Program-made: the position numbers and the translations under genes
Shown: piece by piece, positions 6,014 to 7,049 of the stretch
How positions within the stretch are numbered: position 1 is the first letter of the stretch
Layout: every line of letters starts with the position of its first letter
The notes under the pieces: model-generated
The model's database searches: none
Told to the model about the DNA's origin: nothing
The model's input: only the letters and a program-made list of their open reading frames with translations
Origin: Chitinophagales bacterium
GTDB taxonomy: Bacteria > Bacteroidota > Bacteroidia > Chitinophagales > JAHDHT01
Length of the DNA: 7,049 bases
Assembly (NCBI GenBank): GCA_020631175.1
Contig: JAHDHT010000160.1
Location: 1 to 7,049 of the forward strand
Reading direction: 5' to 3'

Positions 6014-7049
6014 TTATAGTTTTTTATAGGCTTGCATTAATTCAATAAACTCTGCTCTGTAATTTTCTTTGTCCTCTCCTACTCCATTTTCTGCTAAACT
6101 GATAATGGAGTCGATATTTTTATTGTCAATAAGCTCTGATTTTCTGAGATATAATCCAAACCAACTTAAGGCTTGTATAAAATTTAAATCTGTATCTTCT
6201 TCTATCTTTTGACTTGTTTCAAGTGTTTCTATTAGTTCTTTACTCTTACTACTTTTAGCTTCTTTATATCTTACCTTAACCGTTAGTAATTCATCTGTAT
6301 GTACTTTTTCACTTTTGGAATTGTACTTAAGATTTTTTGTTTTTACATTAAATTTTGATTTTACACCAACTGGAATTATTTCGTATAAAGCAGTAACATT
6401 ATGACCTGCGCCCATTTCTGCAGCATCAACTTCATCATTAACAAAATCTTCGTCATCTAATATTCGGTTTTCATAGCCGATTAATCGATAGCTTTGAACC
6501 TGCGCATGATTAAATTCTACTTGTATTTTTACATCTTTTGCAACAGTAAATAAAGTTGAGCCAAATGATTCTACTAAATGTTTTTTAGCCTCTTTTAAGC
6601 TATTAATGTAAGCATAGTTGCCATTTCCTTTTTGAGCTAAAGCCTTTACTTTTGAATCTTTATAATTTCCGGTACCAAATCCTAAAACGCTTAAATATAT
6701 TCCTGTTTTTCTTTTGTCAGAAATTAATTTTTCTAATTCTATTTCAGAGGAAACACCAATATTAAAATCTCCATCCGTAGCCAGAATAACTCTGTTGTTT
6801 CCATTTTTAATAAAGTTATCCATACATAGTTTATAGGCCAGTTCAATGCCTGCTCCACCTGCAGTAGACCCTCCTGCTTCTAAAGAATTTAAAGCTTCAA
6901 CAATGGTTAGTTTTTTAGCTCCTGAAGTAGGTGGAAGAACAACTCCGGCTGCACCAGCATATACTACTATCGATACTTTATCTTCTGCCCTTAATTGATT
7001 GCAAAGTAATCTGAATGATTCTTTTAACATAGGAAGTTTATTCGGATCA
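6014..7049 (-). CDS. YfbK-like von Willebrand factor A domain protein (3' part, cut by window edge)
   Basis: The open frame continues past the Met codon at 7030 to the window edge, adding Asp-Pro-Asn-Lys-Leu-Pro, so that Met is internal and the true start lies outside. Numbering from it, residues 1-155 are most of a VWA domain. GGSTAGGAGIELAY carries the MIDAS Thr56, and ILATDGDFN carries Asp86. The first MIDAS element (DxSxS) should lie just beyond the edge, as DPNKLPMLKESF is what normally follows it. Residues about 155-335 match the C-terminal region of YfbK-type proteins (DUF3520-like), with YRLIGYENR, GAGHNVTALYEI and LLTVKVRYKEA. The family is usually secreted or anchored in the envelope, but signal and anchor regions are not visible here. 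Its role is unknown; the VWA domain suggests metal-dependent protein binding. The gene converges on the Nudix gene across a shared terminator. Confidence 0.9.
   Translation of the reverse strand, partial: DPNKLPMLKESFRLLCNQLRAEDKVSIVVYAGAAGVVLPPTSGAKKLTIVEALNSLEAGGSTAGGAGIELAYKLCMDNFIKNGNNRVILATDGDFNIGVSSEIELEKLISDKRKTGIYLSVLGFGTGNYKDSKVKALAQKGNGNYAYINSLKEAKKHLVESFGSTLFTVAKDVKIQVEFNHAQVQSYRLIGYENRILDDEDFVNDEVDAAEMGAGHNVTALYEIIPVGVKSKFNVKTKNLKYNSKSEKVHTDELLTVKVRYKEAKSSKSKELIETLETSQKIEEDTDLNFIQALSWFGLYLRKSELIDNKNIDSIISLAENGVGEDKENYRAEFIELMQAYKKL

Noticed and set aside
7028..7030. ATG at 7030 as the start of the VWA gene
   Set aside because: The frame stays open to the window edge and encodes residues that normally follow the MIDAS DxSxS element, so this Met is internal.

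Overview
The window looks like chromosomal DNA from a member of the Bacteroidota, probably a Flavobacteriia- or Sphingobacteriia-like lineage. The grounds are AT-rich DNA, A-rich gene leaders without a Shine-Dalgarno sequence, a TAnnTTTG-type -7 promoter element before the peroxiredoxin gene, and protein families common in that phylum (DUF937/OmpA fusion, YfbK-like VWA protein, DinF-like MATE). No species can be named from the sequence alone.

Layout. Positions 37-4950 hold four genes on the minus strand. Read in transcription order they are an aquaporin-family channel (4950-4312), a strong hairpin terminator (4247-4277), a MATE efflux transporter (4216-2906), a TetA-like MFS transporter (2896-1670) and a DUF937-transmembrane-OmpA protein (1596-37). 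A 103-nt divergent intergenic region (4951-5053) separates the channel from two plus-strand genes 3 nt apart: an AhpE/PrxQ-like peroxiredoxin (5054-5524) and a Nudix hydrolase (5528-5980). A hairpin at 5978-6011 lies between them and the converging minus-strand 3' part of a YfbK-like VWA gene, which runs off the right edge of the window.

How the genes may work together. The MATE and MFS genes form a tight pair of predicted drug/cation exporters, probably co-transcribed. Both are forced to use a non-ATG (TTG) start, and the MFS frame continues directly from the MATE frame across a single TAA. The OmpA-like gene follows 73 nt later with no visible terminator, so it may be on the same transcript, though its function looks structural (inner membrane to peptidoglycan). 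The peroxiredoxin-Nudix pair fits a small oxidative-damage unit: peroxide removal plus nucleotide clean-up. That pairing is inferred from adjacency.

Novelty. I do not see a defence system, mobile element, CRISPR array or clear new multi-gene system. The points most worth a second look are the channel, whose selectivity-filter positions do not match water or glycerol channels and lack the near-universal arginine; the DUF937-TM-repeat-OmpA architecture; and the in-frame MATE/MFS junction with its TTG starts.
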